Of a stretch of DNA of 64,000 nt, positions 42,686 through 53,400 are shown piece by piece. Made by a program: the position numbers and the translations under genes. The DNA lies in NCBI GenBank assembly GCA_900180385.1, contig FXLX01000002.1, forward strand, positions 79,308 to 143,307, written 5' to 3'. The stretch is from an uncultured Candidatus Thioglobus sp. (GTDB lineage: Bacteria; Pseudomonadota; Gammaproteobacteria; PS1; Pseudothioglobaceae). The notes beneath the pieces are model-generated. The model made no database searches. It saw only the letters and a list, made by a program, of their open reading frames with translations, and was not told the origin of the DNA. Position 1 is the first letter of the stretch. The number at the start of each line of letters is the position of its first letter.

Positions 42686-44683
42686 TTAGCTAATTTTCAT
42701 CCCAGCTTTAGCACCCGAATCTGGCGATAAGATGTGTAGTGATTTGCCGTCACCCGCTACTAACACCATACCTTCGGACATTCCGAATTTCATTTTTCTT
42801 GGTGTTAGGTTTGCCACCATAACTGTTAAACGACCTTCAAGATCTTCAGGTGCATAGTGCGCTTTAATGCCGGCAAATACATTACGTGTATTCTCTTCAC
42901 CAATATCCAAGGTCAGTTGCAATAACTTGTCTGCACCCTCAACATGTTGTGCTTTAACAATTTTAGCAATTCGTAAATCAATTTTTGTAAAATCATCAAT
43001 ACTAATCATATCATCTTCCTCTTCTGGCTCTTGTTGTGCAGTTGTTTGCTTTGAAGCTTCAATTACTGTGCTAATTTGATCCTCTTCGATGCGAGACATT
43101 AACGGTTTAAATTTATTGATTTTATGCTTGGTCAGCGGATGCTTAAGATCGGTCCAATTTAATTCATCAATATTTAAGAATAGCTCCACCTCTTTCGCCA
43201 TATCTGGCAATACCGGCTTTAGGTAAGTCATTAGTACGCGGAACAAATTAAGCGCTAAAGAGGTAACGTCGTGCACTTGTGCTTCCTTACCCTCTTCTTT
43301 GATTAACTGCCAAGGCTTGTGTTCATCAACATATTGATTGGCCTTGTCTGCAAGTTTCATGATCTCGCGCATGGCTTGATTGTAATTGCGCGCTTCATAC
43401 AGCTTAGCAATATCATCACCTTTGGCGACAAACTCATTGTAAAGCTTAGATTCAATGGCGTAAGCAGAGAGTGTTTTGTCAAATTTCTTCACCACAAAAC
43501 CTGCACAACGAGAAGCAATGTTAACCACTTTTCCAACTAAATCAGAATTAACACGTTGTTTGAAATCTTGCAGATTAAGATCGATATCATCAATTTTTGA
43601 TGAAAGCTTGTAAGCGTAGTAATAACGCAAACATTCTGGATTTAGGCTTTCTAGATATGTACGTGCTTGAATAAATGTACCTCGAGATTTACTCATTTTT
43701 TGACCATTAACGGTTAAAAATCCGTGCGCATAAATAGCGGTGGGTGTGCGGTAATTTGAACCCATGAGCATTGCTGGCCAAAATAGCGCATGGAAATAAA
43801 CAATGTCTTTACCGATAAAATGATACAGTTCAGTTTTAGAATCTTGATTGAAATATTCATCAAAATCCAAGCCTTGCTCATCGCACAGCTTTTTAAAGCT
43901 AGCCATATAACCAATAGGTGCATCCAACCATACGTAAAAGTATTTATTTTCAACACCTGGAATTTGAAAACCAAAATATGGCTCATCGCGAGAAATATCC
44001 CACTGCTGTAAACCTTGCTCAAACCACTCGGCAAGTTTATTGCTAATTTCAACTTGCAAGTGCCCTGCTTCAGTCCATTCTTTAAGTTGCACTTCAAACT
44101 GTGGCAAATCAAAGAAGTAATGCTCTGAATCTTTGGTAATTGGTGTTGCACCTGATACTGCCGATTTGGCGTTAATTAGTTCAGTCGGTGAATAAGTTGC
44201 ACCACACACTTCACAGTTGTCGCCGTATTGATCTTTGGCACCACATTTAGGGCACTCGCCACGAATAAAACGATCTGGCAAAAACATTTTCTTTTCAGGA
44301 TCAAATGCTTGCGAAATAGTACGCGTTTTGATAAAGCCAGCGTCATTCAATTTATTGTAGATTTCTACTGAAATTTCTTTATTTTCTGGGCTGTGCGTAG
44401 AATGATATTGACTAAAGCCAATTGAAAATTCTTTAAAATCAGCCTGATGACGCTCGCTCACACCTTTGATTAGCTCTTCAGGTGTAATACCAAGCTCATT
44501 AGCCTTAAGCATGATAGGCGTGCCATGTGCATCATCTGCACAAACATAGTGACACTCATTGCCCATCATTTTTTGAAAGCGCACCCAAATGTCAGTTTGA
44601 ATGTATTCTAACAAATGACCTAGGTGAATCTCACCATTAGCATAAGGTAGTGCAGAAGTAACTAAAAATTTTCTTGGACTCAT
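42686..44683 (-). CDS. metG: Methionine--tRNA ligase
   Basis: MetG charges initiator and elongator tRNA-Met. The 665 residues show the class I HIGH motif ([18 protein letters not shown]), a zinc knuckle with two CxxC pairs ([20 protein letters not shown]), KMSKS ([12 protein letters not shown]), the anticodon-binding helices and a C-terminal tRNA-binding (EMAP/OB) domain ([20 protein letters not shown]). It is divergent from mrp with 83 bp between starts, the common metG|mrp arrangement of gammaproteobacteria. Confidence 0.97.
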   Translation of the reverse strand: MSPRKFLVTSALPYANGEIHLGHLLEYIQTDIWVRFQKMMGNECHYVCADDAHGTPIMLKANELGITPEELIKGVSERHQADFKEFSIGFSQYHSTHSPENKEISVEIYNKLNDAGFIKTRTISQAFDPEKKMFLPDRFIRGECPKCGAKDQYGDNCEVCGATYSPTELINAKSAVSGATPITKDSEHYFFDLPQFEVQLKEWTEAGHLQVEISNKLAEWFEQGLQQWDISRDEPYFGFQIPGVENKYFYVWLDAPIGYMASFKKLCDEQGLDFDEYFNQDSKTELYHFIGKDIVYFHALFWPAMLMGSNYRTPTAIYAHGFLTVNGQKMSKSRGTFIQARTYLESLNPECLRYYYAYKLSSKIDDIDLNLQDFKQRVNSDLVGKVVNIASRCAGFVVKKFDKTLSAYAIESKLYNEFVAKGDDIAKLYEARNYNQAMREIMKLADKANQYVDEHKPWQLIKEEGKEAQVHDVTSLALNLFRVLMTYLKPVLPDMAKEVELFLNIDELNWTDLKHPLTKHKINKFKPLMSRIEEDQISTVIEASKQTTAQQEPEEEDDMISIDDFTKIDLRIAKIVKAQHVEGADKLLQLTLDIGEENTRNVFAGIKAHYAPEDLEGRLTVMVANLTPRKMKFGMSEGMVLVAGDGKSLHILSPDSGAKAGMKIS

Positions 44684-44707
44684 AGGATAGGCTTGTTAAT
44701 ATTAAGG

Positions 44708-44736
44708 TTGACTGATATCGTTATACGATAAAATAG
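44708..44736 (+). promoter_or_regulatory. Possible promoter of mrp
   Basis: TTGACT at 44708-44713, with -10-like TAAAAT at 44729-44734 (15-base spacer) or AAAATA at 44731-44736 (17-base spacer). The mrp ATG is at 44767. The spacing is imperfect for the better hexamer, so this is only a candidate. Confidence 0.38.
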
Positions 44737-44766
44737 TCTCATTTTACTGAATACAGGCGCAAGATT

Positions 44767-45849
44767 ATGGCAGATTTAACTGTTGATAGCATTAACAGCA
44801 TTTTAACAAGTGTTGTTGATAAATACACCGAGCAAGATATTGTTTCTTCAAATGCAATCAACTCTATTGAGTTTGATGGTGACAAGGTAAATATTACTGT
44901 TGAGCTTAACTATCCTGCAAAAGGCTACCATGATGAGCTAACAAAGCAAATTACAGATGCACTAGCTGCAGAAGGTATCAATAATGTCGATGTTAGCGTT
45001 GAAACAAAAATTATTAAATACTCTACTCAAAAAGGCGTTGAAATTCTTTCTGAGGTTAAGAATATTATTGCGGTTGCTTCGGGTAAGGGTGGAGTTGGTA
45101 AATCAACCACTGCGGTTAACTTAGCACTTGCACTTCAAGCTGAAGGTGCAAAAGTTGCTATTTTAGATGCAGATATTTACGGCCCATCACAGCCAAGAAT
45201 GCTTGGTGTTAGCAAACTTAAGCCAGACACTTCTGCAGAAGGTAAGTTATTACCAATTTTGGGTCATGGCATGCAGAGTATGTCTATTGGTTATTTAGTA
45301 GATGAAGATAATCCGATGATTTGGCGTGGCCCTATGGTGACGCAAGCTTTAGAGCAGATGTTGCGCGATACACTTTGGCGTGGCGTTGATTATATGATTA
45401 TTGACCTTCCGCCTGGAACGGGTGATACTCAATTAACGCTATCTCAAAAAATTCCAGTTAGTGGCTCGGTAATTGTAACCACACCACAAGACATCGCCCT
45501 ACTAGATGCTAGAAAAGGCTTAAAAATGTTTGAAAAAGTTAATATTCCTATTTTAGGAATTGTTGAGAATATGTCTTTACACATTTGCTCTAAGTGTGGC
45601 CATGAAGAGGCTATTTTTGGTACAGGTGGTGGCGAGATGATGGCTAAAGAGTCAGAAGTAAACTTCCTTGGCGCATTGCCATTAGAAATGGATATTAGAA
45701 CAGATGTTGATGAAGGCACACCTACAGTTGCTAAAGATCCTGAAGGACGTGTTGCTGAAATCTATAAAGAAATCTCTAGAAAAGTTAGTGCCAAACTAAC
45801 ACTTCAAGACCGTGCTATGAGTTCTTTCCCAAGTATTACCATTGAATAA
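44767..45849 (+). CDS. apbC: Fe-S cluster carrier ATPase Mrp/ApbC
   Basis: Mrp (ApbC) is a P-loop ATPase that carries and transfers Fe-S clusters. The 360 residues start with a DUF59/MIP18 domain (about 5-85), then the deviant Walker A GKGGVGKST (106-114), switch YGPSQPRMLGV, DLPPGTGD, and the cluster cysteines in HICSKCGHEEAIFGTGGG. A terminator (45902-45927) follows. It complements the isc operon 650 bp downstream. Confidence 0.95.
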   Translation: MADLTVDSINSILTSVVDKYTEQDIVSSNAINSIEFDGDKVNITVELNYPAKGYHDELTKQITDALAAEGINNVDVSVETKIIKYSTQKGVEILSEVKNIIAVASGKGGVGKSTTAVNLALALQAEGAKVAILDADIYGPSQPRMLGVSKLKPDTSAEGKLLPILGHGMQSMSIGYLVDEDNPMIWRGPMVTQALEQMLRDTLWRGVDYMIIDLPPGTGDTQLTLSQKIPVSGSVIVTTPQDIALLDARKGLKMFEKVNIPILGIVENMSLHICSKCGHEEAIFGTGGGEMMAKESEVNFLGALPLEMDIRTDVDEGTPTVAKDPEGRVAEIYKEISRKVSAKLTLQDRAMSSFPSITIE

Positions 45850-45901
45850 GACTCTATAAATGGTTTTTAATTGCTAAAAGTCATTTAAAAAATAGTAAAC
45901 T

Positions 45902-45927
45902 AAAAGCCTTTTTATAAGGCTTTTTTT
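45902..45927 (+). terminator. Intrinsic terminator after mrp, next to a start codon
   Basis: AAAAGCCTT (45902-45910) pairs with AAGGCTTTT (45916-45924) around TTTAT, followed by a run of seven T's. It ends only a few bases before the ATG of the next gene (45931), and its AAGG would be that gene's only Shine-Dalgarno. Confidence 0.8.
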
Positions 45928-45930
45928 CGC

Positions 45931-46353
45931 ATGGATTATTTTAAACAGTTTAAAGGTCGTTTTATAGGTGTTATGCAATGGGATGATTGCTATGCACTGC
46001 TAGCAACCTTGCATAGCAATCCAAGTGATTGGTATCTGTACGATACACTTGAAACCATGCCTAATGAAGTGATGAGCTCAACTAATTTTAGTCAAAAAAT
46101 AGAGCAAATAAAAGTCATTATCAATACTGAGCATGATGAGCGATATTGTGGCATTGTTTATACCAATGATTTAAAAAATCCTAATTTTGTTAAGATTTTT
46201 CATCCAAAAAACTTAGGCAAGGTTTGTGGGGGAAGTGAACATCCGCCGATGCCACAATGGTTAATTTCAAAAGAAAAGCCCATGGATGTTGTGGCTGAAT
46301 TTGGCGAACCCAAGAAAGAAGAGGGATTTATTTCTAAATATCTAAAATTTTAA
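45931..46353 (+). CDS. Conserved-looking hypothetical protein, 140 residues
   Basis: I do not recognise this protein. It is soluble, with no signal peptide or membrane helix. It carries many aromatic residues (MQWDDCYALLATLHSNPSDW) and two cysteines in C-x37-C spacing (YCGIVY, KVCGGSEHPPMP). The reading frame is closed by good codon use throughout, supporting a real gene. The start is uncertain: ATG 45931 lies directly behind the mrp terminator, and ATG 45973 (MQWDDCY) is an alternative. Context between mrp and isc hints at iron-sulfur or redox work, but nothing in the sequence proves it. Confidence 0.6.
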   Translation: MDYFKQFKGRFIGVMQWDDCYALLATLHSNPSDWYLYDTLETMPNEVMSSTNFSQKIEQIKVIINTEHDERYCGIVYTNDLKNPNFVKIFHPKNLGKVCGGSEHPPMPQWLISKEKPMDVVAEFGEPKKEEGFISKYLKF

Positions 46354-46498
46354 ATTATTATTTCTTGGTTGGGATTTTAGACAAAATATTTTTCGGAATT
46401 GCACAAGGCAGATTTAAAATAAATATGAGTGAGTTTATATTTAATAAACAATTGAATATTTATTTAATCTAACGCAGTACAAGCCGAAAATATGCAGT

Positions 46499-46837
46499 CT
46501 AATGGTTTTCAGAAACTTGATTAATGGTATATTTTGGAATTTCCACTACTAGATCTGTATCGCCAATAACCGACTGACAAGATAGGCGAGAATCCGGATC
46601 CAAGCCCCAGGCTTTATCCAGCATATCATCTTCAATCTCATCAGACTCTACGATTGAATCAAATCCTTCGCGAACGTAAATATGGCACGTTGTGCAGGCG
46701 TTAGACATTTCACAGGCGTGTTCAATTTCAACATCGTTTGCCAGCATGGCATTACATACGGTTACGCCTGTTTCAGCTTCAATAACAACACCCTCTGGGC
46801 ATAATTCGTGGTGAGGTAGGATAATGATTTGTGGCAT
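46499..46837 (-). CDS. fdx: Isc [2Fe-2S] ferredoxin
   Basis: Fdx supplies electrons for cluster assembly on IscU. The 112-residue adrenodoxin-type ferredoxin has the cluster cysteines in HACEMSNACTTCHIYV and a later cysteine in SRLSCQSVIG, the C-x5-C-x2-C...C pattern. It is the last gene of the isc operon; no iscX follows. Spacing to hscA is 23 bp. Confidence 0.95.
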   Translation of the reverse strand: MPQIIILPHHELCPEGVVIEAETGVTVCNAMLANDVEIEHACEMSNACTTCHIYVREGFDSIVESDEIEDDMLDKAWGLDPDSRLSCQSVIGDTDLVVEIPKYTINQVSENH

Positions 46838-46860
46838 GTTAAAGTCCTGTTTTTAAGGAG

Positions 46861-48705
46861 TTAAAATTCGTCAACGCTGTGACCTTTCATAGCTTGCATA
46901 ACGGTTGAATTCATGCGTATCTCAACAAAAGCGGCACACACTTTTTCAAGATTATCAATTTTGTCTTTAATGATGCTTTCTTCTGTGTGCTTTTCAACTG
47001 ACTCTAATTCAGCTCTTGCGCTCATAATTTGCTCAAGCATTTTATCATCAATCATATTTTTATCTTTAGCGAGTGCTGAATCAATAGCTTCAAGCGTTCT
47101 ACTAGCATCAACTTGCATTTCATGCAATTGGCGAGCTTCTATATCTAATTTAGCAAATAAGACGGAATCTTTTAGCATTTTCTCCATCTGTCCATCTGTT
47201 AAACCATATGATGGCTTAATAACCACTTGAGCTTTAACGCCTGAAGTTTGTTCTGTGGCATTGACAGATAATAAGCCATCGGTATCTACTTGAAACTCAA
47301 CTCGAATGCGTGCATTGCCAGCCACCATTGGTGGAATGCCAGTTAAATCAAAACGACCTAATGATCGACAATCCTTAACCAGTTCACGCTCACCTTGCAA
47401 TACGTGAATACTCATGGCTGTTTGACCATCTTTAAAAGTGGTAAATTCTTGTGCACGGGTAATTGGAATAGTTGTATTTCGATGCACTACTTTTTCAACC
47501 AAACCACCCATGGTTTCCAAGCCTAAAGACAATGGCAAAACATCCAATAATAGCATATCATCAGCTGACTTATTGCCAGCTAAAATATTAGCCTGAATAG
47601 CCGCACCCCTGGCAACCACTTCATCAGGATTGATAGAGCACAATACAGGCTTGTTAAATAAATCACTGACCATTAATCTAACCAATGGCATGCGCGTTGA
47701 ACCACCAACCATAATAATATCTTTAACGTCAGTTATTTCAATCTGAGCATCACGCAAAGCACGTTTGGTTAAAAGCAAAGTGCGCTTGATAAGCTTTGTA
47801 GATAATTCGTCAAACTTCTTTCTGGTAATACTGTAAGGCGTTTCAATGCAATCAAATTCTGCAAAATCTTGAGTGCTTAATGTTTCTTTTGCAGTGCGTG
47901 CAAATTGTTTAATTTTTTGAATTTGAGCCGGGGTTAATTCACTGACACCCATTTTTTCAATACAATCATCAATAATTAGCTGATCGAAATCATCGCCACC
48001 CAGAGTTGAATCGCCGCCTGTTGCCAGCACTTTGAACATACCCTTGGTAAAGCTTAGAATAGATATATCAAAGGTTCCGCCACCCAAATCATAGATTGCG
48101 TGAATACCCTCTTCACCCGATTCTAAGCCATAAGCAATCGCTGCCGCTGTTGGCTCGTTCAATAGGCGTAGCGTTTTAAGTCCGGCTAAGGTTGCTGCAT
48201 CTTTAGTGGCTTGACGCTGTGCATCATTAAAATAAGCCGGAACAGTAATGACTGCACCAACCAAATCACCGCCTAAGGTTTTTTCAGCGCGTTCTTTTAA
48301 GGAGTTTAGGATGCTACTAGAGATTTCCACTGCAGATAAATCACCCATAGCAGTATGAAATAAAACATTATTGCAATTTTCAACCAACTGATAAGGGCAG
48401 TTTTTAAATTGACTGGCCTCTTTATATCCTAAGCCCATATAGCGCTTAACAGAAATAATGGTATTGGCTGGATCCGTTTTTGCGTAGGGGCAAGCATCAC
48501 AACCCACTGTTAGCTTATTATCTTTGCCACAATGTACAACAGAAGGTAAGATTGCTTTATTATTCTCATCTTTTAGAATAACGCTTTCGCCACTTTGAAC
48601 AGAGGCCACTAATGAGTTGGTTGTGCCTAAGTCAATACCAATGGCTAATTTATGCTGATGAGGAGCGCTAGATTGACCAGGCTCAGATATTTGTAATAAA
48701 GCCAT
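46861..48705 (-). CDS. hscA: Fe-S protein assembly chaperone HscA
   Basis: HscA is the specialised Hsp70 that helps release the cluster from IscU. The 614 residues have the ATPase motifs [16 protein letters not shown] (about 21-36), [27 protein letters not shown] and [12 protein letters not shown], then the substrate domain. The length is right for HscA (616 in E. coli), and it lacks DnaK's C-terminal tail. It follows hscB by 4 bp and precedes fdx. Confidence 0.96.
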   Translation of the reverse strand: MALLQISEPGQSSAPHQHKLAIGIDLGTTNSLVASVQSGESVILKDENNKAILPSVVHCGKDNKLTVGCDACPYAKTDPANTIISVKRYMGLGYKEASQFKNCPYQLVENCNNVLFHTAMGDLSAVEISSSILNSLKERAEKTLGGDLVGAVITVPAYFNDAQRQATKDAATLAGLKTLRLLNEPTAAAIAYGLESGEEGIHAIYDLGGGTFDISILSFTKGMFKVLATGGDSTLGGDDFDQLIIDDCIEKMGVSELTPAQIQKIKQFARTAKETLSTQDFAEFDCIETPYSITRKKFDELSTKLIKRTLLLTKRALRDAQIEITDVKDIIMVGGSTRMPLVRLMVSDLFNKPVLCSINPDEVVARGAAIQANILAGNKSADDMLLLDVLPLSLGLETMGGLVEKVVHRNTTIPITRAQEFTTFKDGQTAMSIHVLQGERELVKDCRSLGRFDLTGIPPMVAGNARIRVEFQVDTDGLLSVNATEQTSGVKAQVVIKPSYGLTDGQMEKMLKDSVLFAKLDIEARQLHEMQVDASRTLEAIDSALAKDKNMIDDKMLEQIMSARAELESVEKHTEESIIKDKIDNLEKVCAAFVEIRMNSTVMQAMKGHSVDEF

Positions 48706-48709
48706 AACC

Positions 48710-49219
48710 TTACATCCACTCGTCCATTAATTGCTTTGCATGAAGGTTAAGTTGTTCATAAAATTTCAACTCTCTAACGAGATTTTTAATTTGATCAAAA
48801 TTTGAATTAAAGGCGATAGAAATATCGGCAATATTTTTCTTGATTTTAATGGATATTTTCTCAATAAAATCATCCAATTCCAACTCATCTTTACTCGATT
48901 CAATTACTTCTAGTGCCTCTCTTAGCTCTATTTGAGACATTAAAAAATCGACATCCATTTGTGTATCTTTTTCATCAAAGGCATTAACCCCTTCTAATTC
49001 TAGAAGGTATGTTGCACGTAATAAAGACGACTTAAGTGTGTCGTAAGCAGTATTTATTAATGAGGTATTTTGCAAAGCAAGGCTTTTTTCTTTATCAGTA
49101 CCGATGGCAAATTTATCTGGGTGAAACCTTGCTACTTGTTGTTGATATGCAGACTCCAACTCGGTTAAGTCGATATTAAAATTCGGTGTTAATGAAAATA
49201 ATTCGAAAAAGTTTTGCAT
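48710..49219 (-). CDS. hscB: Fe-S assembly co-chaperone HscB
   Basis: HscB is the J-protein that delivers IscU to HscA and stimulates its ATPase. The 169 residues contain the J-domain with the HPD tripeptide ([16 protein letters not shown]) and a C-terminal three-helix domain that binds IscU (from about residue 90). Position between iscA and hscA is conserved. Complete. Confidence 0.94.
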   Translation of the reverse strand: MQNFFELFSLTPNFNIDLTELESAYQQQVARFHPDKFAIGTDKEKSLALQNTSLINTAYDTLKSSLLRATYLLELEGVNAFDEKDTQMDVDFLMSQIELREALEVIESSKDELELDDFIEKISIKIKKNIADISIAFNSNFDQIKNLVRELKFYEQLNLHAKQLMDEWM

Positions 49220-49245
49220 AAGTCTTGCTTAATATAAAAAAGTAT

Positions 49246-49569
49246 TTAAACAGTAAAAGATTCGCCACAGCCACACTCAGCCTTAGCATTTGGATTGTTA
49301 AATTCAAAGCCTTCATTCAGACCTTCTTTAACGTAATCAACTTGTGTACCATCGAGATAAATCAAACTTTTGGCATCAATAATCACCCTGACACCATTAT
49401 CATCAAAAGTGGTGTCATCATCATTTGCCGTATCGACAAACTCCATGTTGTATCCTAAGCCAGAACAGCCAGTAGTTTGCACACTTAAGCGTATGCCGAT
49501 GCCAGATCCACGATTGGCTAAAAAATCAACAACGCGTTTTGCCGCACTGTCAGTTAAAGTGATGGCCAT
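49246..49569 (-). CDS. iscA: Iron-sulfur carrier IscA
   Basis: IscA is an A-type carrier delivering clusters to apoproteins. The 107 residues include the three conserved cysteines: TTGCSGLGY and AECGCGESF. It lies in the standard position, 7 bp after iscU and 26 bp before hscB. Confidence 0.95.
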   Translation of the reverse strand: MAITLTDSAAKRVVDFLANRGSGIGIRLSVQTTGCSGLGYNMEFVDTANDDDTTFDDNGVRVIIDAKSLIYLDGTQVDYVKEGLNEGFEFNNPNAKAECGCGESFTV

Positions 49570-49576
49570 TATCTAC

Positions 49577-49954
49577 TTATGCTTTGTCTTTAATATCTTG
49601 AATCGCTGCCTTAATCGCATCTTCAGCTAATACTGAGCAATGGACTTTAACCGGCGGCAATGCCAATTCTTCAGCAATATCAGTGTTTTTGATTAATGCC
49701 GCTTCATCTAAAGTTTTACCTTTTACCCATTCTGTTAACAGTGAGCTTGATGCAATCGCAGAGCCACAGCCATACGTTTTAAACTTTGCCTCTTCGATAA
49801 TGCCGTCGTCATTTACTTGAATTTGTAAACGCATTACATCGCCACAAGCTGGCGCTCCGACCATACCCGTACCTACGTTTTTTGCATCTTTATCTAATAC
49901 ACCAACATTACGTGGATTCTCATAGTGATCCATTACCTTTTCGCCGTATGCCAT
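49577..49954 (-). CDS. iscU: Iron-sulfur cluster scaffold IscU
   Basis: IscU is the scaffold on which IscS builds the cluster. The 125 residues start MAYGEKVMDHYENPRNVG. The three cluster cysteines are in PACGDVMRLQ, TYGCGSAIASSS and VHCSVLAEDA. The LPPVK motif read by HscA is present, and the adjacent aspartate-bearing segment is intact. Confidence 0.97.
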   Translation of the reverse strand: MAYGEKVMDHYENPRNVGVLDKDAKNVGTGMVGAPACGDVMRLQIQVNDDGIIEEAKFKTYGCGSAIASSSLLTEWVKGKTLDEAALIKNTDIAEELALPPVKVHCSVLAEDAIKAAIQDIKDKA

Positions 49955-50029
49955 GTTATTTCTCCTGTGTGTTTATTGGGCTATTCTAATCCTTTTTGGA
50001 ATAACTAACCCTTGTATATTTTAAGTAAT

Positions 50030-51244
50030 TTAGTGCGCTGCCCACTCAATTTTGCTAATATCAATGCCTTCTTTGAACATATCCCAAAGAGGTGATAAGT
50101 CGCGCAATTTTTGCACTTTCTCACGAACCAAATCAATCGCCATATCTACATCTTGTTCAGTTGTATAACGACCAATGGTAAATCTAATTGAAGAGTGAGC
50201 CAATTCATCTGTTAAACCAAGTGCGCGCAGTACGTAAGATGGCTCTAAACTTGATGAAGTACAAGCTGAGCCTGATGATACTGCAATTTTATTGATCGCC
50301 ATCATTAGTGATTCACCTTCCACGTAGTTGAAGCTGATATTCAAATTTCCTGGGATACGTGCATCCATATCGCCATTAATTACTACCTCCTCCATACCAT
50401 CGAAACCTGCAAGTAATCGATCACGCAACGCTCTAATTTTAATATTTTCCTCGCCCATTTCAGCTTGAGCAATGGCAAATGCCTCGCCCATGCCAACGAT
50501 TTGATGGGTTGCTAATGTACCCGAACGCATACCGCGTTCATGGCCACCACCATGCATTTGCGCCTCAAGGCGGATACGTGGTTTACGCTGAACATAAAGT
50601 GCGCCCATGCCTTTAGGGCCGTAAATTTTGTGTGCAGAAAAACTCATTAAATCAACGGGTAATTCGCTTAAGTTGATATCTACTTTACCTGCTGATTGTG
50701 CTGCATCAACATGGAAGAAAACCTTACTCTGACGACACAAATTACCAATCGCTTCAATATCTTGAATAACGCCAATTTCATTATTAACATGCATAATTGA
50801 AACCAGAATTGTATCTTCACGAATGGCCGTTTTTAAAACGTTCAAATCCAACAAACCATTCGGCATAGGGTCAAGATAATCTACTTCATAGCCTTCGCGC
50901 TCTAGTTGTCGGCAAGTATCTAACACTGCTTTATGTTCAGTTTTAAGGGTAATAATACGCTTGCCTTTCTTATGATAGAAATGTGCAATGCCTTTAATAG
51001 CTAGGTTATTTGACTCGGTAGCACCTGATGTCCAAACAATTTCTTTTGGATCTGCACCAATTAAATCAGCCACTTGTTTACGTGCTTTTTTAACCGCATC
51101 ATCTGCTTGCCAACCGTAATAATGAGAATTTGAAGCCGGATTGCCAAAATCGCCATCCATGGTTAAATACTTCATCATTTTTTCTGCGACACGCTTGTCT
51201 ACTGGCGTTGTTGCCGAGTAATCCATGTAAGTGGGAGTTGACAT
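50030..51244 (-). CDS. iscS: Cysteine desulfurase IscS
   Basis: IscS takes sulfur from cysteine for Fe-S clusters, thiolated tRNA and cofactors. The 404 residues match E. coli length exactly. PLP lysine is in [12 protein letters not shown], and the mobile active-site cysteine in [16 protein letters not shown]-terminal [14 protein letters not shown] and the C-terminal IscU-binding tail ([10 protein letters not shown]) are present. It is 5 bp after iscR and 75 bp before iscU. Confidence 0.98.
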   Translation of the reverse strand: MSTPTYMDYSATTPVDKRVAEKMMKYLTMDGDFGNPASNSHYYGWQADDAVKKARKQVADLIGADPKEIVWTSGATESNNLAIKGIAHFYHKKGKRIITLKTEHKAVLDTCRQLEREGYEVDYLDPMPNGLLDLNVLKTAIREDTILVSIMHVNNEIGVIQDIEAIGNLCRQSKVFFHVDAAQSAGKVDINLSELPVDLMSFSAHKIYGPKGMGALYVQRKPRIRLEAQMHGGGHERGMRSGTLATHQIVGMGEAFAIAQAEMGEENIKIRALRDRLLAGFDGMEEVVINGDMDARIPGNLNISFNYVEGESLMMAINKIAVSSGSACTSSSLEPSYVLRALGLTDELAHSSIRFTIGRYTTEQDVDMAIDLVREKVQKLRDLSPLWDMFKEGIDISKIEWAAH

Positions 51245-51249
51245 AATTT

Positions 51250-51669
51250 TTATAGTCCTTTGTTTAAGTTGTGGTCATCAATAACCATTTGCAAAGTTTT
51301 GCCATTTAGAAAGGTTCTAATTTGCTCGCTGACTTCGCACCATAGCTGATGAGAAATACACTGACGTCCGTTATGGCAACTAGCCAATCCTTTACAGCGG
51401 CGCAAATCAATGTTTTCATCAACAGCTTCAATAATTTGAGTCAGATTAATATCTTTTGCAGCGGCATCAAGCAAATAACCACCGCCTGGTCCACGAACAC
51501 TTTTGACCAACTCGGCACGACGTAATTTAGCAAATAACTGCTCTAAGTAAGAAAGAGAAATGTTTTGTCTTTGTGAAATAATATCCAGGGTAATTGGTTT
51601 ACCAGTATCGTTTGACGCTAGATCAAGCATTGCAGTTACTGCGTAACGGCCTTTTGTAGTTAATTGCAT
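51250..51669 (-). CDS. iscR: Fe-S-sensing transcription regulator IscR
   Basis: IscR carries a [2Fe-2S] cluster and represses the isc operon when clusters are plentiful. The 139 residues form an Rrf2-type winged helix ([37 protein letters not shown]) with ligands C92, C98, C104 and H107 exactly as in E. coli. The C-terminus is about 20 residues shorter than E. coli IscR (162), lacking only the variable tail. First gene of the operon, with a good sigma-70 promoter upstream. Confidence 0.96.
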   Translation of the reverse strand: MQLTTKGRYAVTAMLDLASNDTGKPITLDIISQRQNISLSYLEQLFAKLRRAELVKSVRGPGGGYLLDAAAKDINLTQIIEAVDENIDLRRCKGLASCHNGRQCISHQLWCEVSEQIRTFLNGKTLQMVIDDHNLNKGL

Positions 51670-51702
51670 ATTAGTCCTTTATAAAAAAATTAACAGACGC
51701 TT

Positions 51703-51732
51703 ATTATACGCTTAACCTAGTCTTTTAGTCAA
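51703..51732 (-). promoter_or_regulatory. isc operon promoter with IscR-type site
   Basis: On the minus strand TTGACT (51732-51727) is followed after 18 bases by TATAAT (51708-51703). The -35 region reads ACTTGACTAAAAGACTAGGT, a near-palindrome (GACT...GACTAG) similar to the type 1 IscR site, so autoregulation is likely. The start point would be about 27 bases before the iscR ATG. Confidence 0.65.
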
Positions 51733-51757
51733 GTAAATAACCTTTAGTCATTAACGG

Positions 51758-52456
51758 TTATTTACTTTCAATCTCCAGGTCATTAACAGAGCTATCTTTG
51801 TTTTCTTTTAAATTTAATTCTTTAGAGACTTTGTGAAGTTGAGAGTCAACATCGTGAAGGTGTTGCAAGATCGAGTTAATAGCTTTAACAGTAGGATCAT
51901 CTGCATCACTGCCCACCGCATAAAAATCAAAATGTTTTGACTTGATATTCTTATCCTTAAGAACGCGCCCCGGTACACCAACTACTGTTTTATCAGCTTC
52001 AATAGATTTAACCACCACAGAGTTTGAACCAACTCGCACATTGTCACCTAGAGTAATCGGGCCTAAAATTTTTGCACCAGCACCAATCACTACGCTGTTA
52101 CCCAAAGTTGGATGGCGCTTACCTTTTTTCCAGGTAGTTCCACCCAGAGTGACACTATGATACAAAGTAACATCATCGCCAATTTCAGCCGTTTCACCAA
52201 TCACCACACCCATACCGTGATCAATAAAAAAACGACGACCAATAGTAGCACCAGGATGAATTTCAATACCAGTAAACCAGCGTGACAACATAGAGATAAA
52301 ACGCGCGAGCCATTTAAGTTTTAATAACCATAAACGATGTGTCAGGCGATAGAATAACATCGCCTGCACACCAGAATAACACGTGATTACCTCAAATGTA
52401 TTTCTAGCTGCAGGGTCGCGATCAAAAACGCTTTGGATGTCTTCTATAAGTCTCAT
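51758..52456 (-). CDS. cysE: Serine O-acetyltransferase
   Basis: CysE makes O-acetylserine, the acceptor for sulfide in cysteine synthesis. The 232 residues are the shorter (EpsC/NifP-like) type. An N-terminal helical part (to about 60) leads to the left-handed beta-helix with hexapeptide repeats: [52 protein letters not shown]. Catalytic histidines lie in DHGMG and HPTLG. The pairing with iscR-iscS is common (cysteine is the sulfur donor). Confidence 0.94.
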   Translation of the reverse strand: MRLIEDIQSVFDRDPAARNTFEVITCYSGVQAMLFYRLTHRLWLLKLKWLARFISMLSRWFTGIEIHPGATIGRRFFIDHGMGVVIGETAEIGDDVTLYHSVTLGGTTWKKGKRHPTLGNSVVIGAGAKILGPITLGDNVRVGSNSVVVKSIEADKTVVGVPGRVLKDKNIKSKHFDFYAVGSDADDPTVKAINSILQHLHDVDSQLHKVSKELNLKENKDSSVNDLEIESK

Positions 52457-52545
52457 GGGGAAATTATATCATAAATTACTAATAAACTTAATTAGTCAAC
52501 TATTGTTATAGATTTTAAGCCTCTCAAAGGAGTGCTGAAAAGAAC

Positions 52546-53400
52546 CTATAGCGAATAATCAACAACTGATCTAAAGCGCTTGTAGTTCCATAGGTATTGC
52601 TCTGGCTGAGTGCGAACCAGATCTTCAATCATTTGATTCATGAGCGTAACATCATCTTTCAAAAGACCGCTATCAGATAAAATTTCTACTGGCCTTAGGT
52701 TAAGTACATAGCCCCTACCCCTTGGTAATCGCTGTGCCCAAGTTAATAGTACGGTGGCTTTGTTCTTTCTAGCTAATTTAGCTAACAAGGTCATGGTTCT
52801 GGCATCGCGGCCAAAAAAAGGCGCAAATAGCCCACCCTCTTCACCTGGATCTTGATCTGGCAAGATGCCAATCAGCTCTTTATTTTTTATTGCACGTTGC
52901 AGTTGAATCACACCTTTTTTATCTGCAGGCGCCATAGATAAGCTTTCTTGCTGACGATTTTCCATTAGCAGGTTTTGTTGATGTTGCTTTTTCAGTGGCT
53001 TGTATAAAAAAGTCACTGGTTTTTGTAATGATAGCACTCTACCGGTAATTTCCCAGCAGCCAAAATGTGGCACTAATAAAATAACTGGATTTTTTGAGTC
53101 AAGATATTCTAAACCTTTAATTTTAAGAACGTTTTTAGCATTTTCTTTAAAGCTTTTTAGCCAAATAAAACCAATTTCTGACAAGCCTTTTCCAGTTTCA
53201 ATTAAAGATTTTTTAATAAGTAGTTGCCGCTCTTTGGGGTTTAAATCTGCAAAGCATAATTCAATATTTTTGCTCACCACTTTTTTTGATTCACTATTGG
53301 TCATATATAAATAGCGACCAATCATAGAACCAACTAGATGATTAAATCTGAGCGGCATGATTGAAAAAAATCTTAGAGTAAACTTAATCATTAACCTCAT
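52546..53400 (-). CDS. LpxL/HtrB-type lipid A acyltransferase
   Basis: A lysophospholipid acyltransferase-family protein of 284 residues that should add a secondary acyl chain to lipid A. The N-terminus is hydrophobic (LMIKFTLRFFSIMPLRFNHL). The HX4E catalytic motif is HFGCWE in LLVPHFGCWEITGRVL, followed by LYKPLKKQHQQ, GILPDQDPGEEGG and the conserved PEQYLWNYKRFR tail. Whether it is LpxL, LpxM or another member cannot be fixed here. The start overlaps the ttcA-like gene by 17 bases; ATG 53391 is an alternative. Confidence 0.85.
   Translation of the reverse strand: MRLMIKFTLRFFSIMPLRFNHLVGSMIGRYLYMTNSESKKVVSKNIELCFADLNPKERQLLIKKSLIETGKGLSEIGFIWLKSFKENAKNVLKIKGLEYLDSKNPVILLVPHFGCWEITGRVLSLQKPVTFLYKPLKKQHQQNLLMENRQQESLSMAPADKKGVIQLQRAIKNKELIGILPDQDPGEEGGLFAPFFGRDARTMTLLAKLARKNKATVLLTWAQRLPRGRGYVLNLRPVEILSDSGLLKDDVTLMNQMIEDLVRTQPEQYLWNYKRFRSVVDYSL

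Noticed and set aside
46354..46498. A gene or RNA in the gap between the hypothetical gene and fdx
   Set aside because: 145 AT-rich bases without a start signal, stable hairpin or recognisable RNA.
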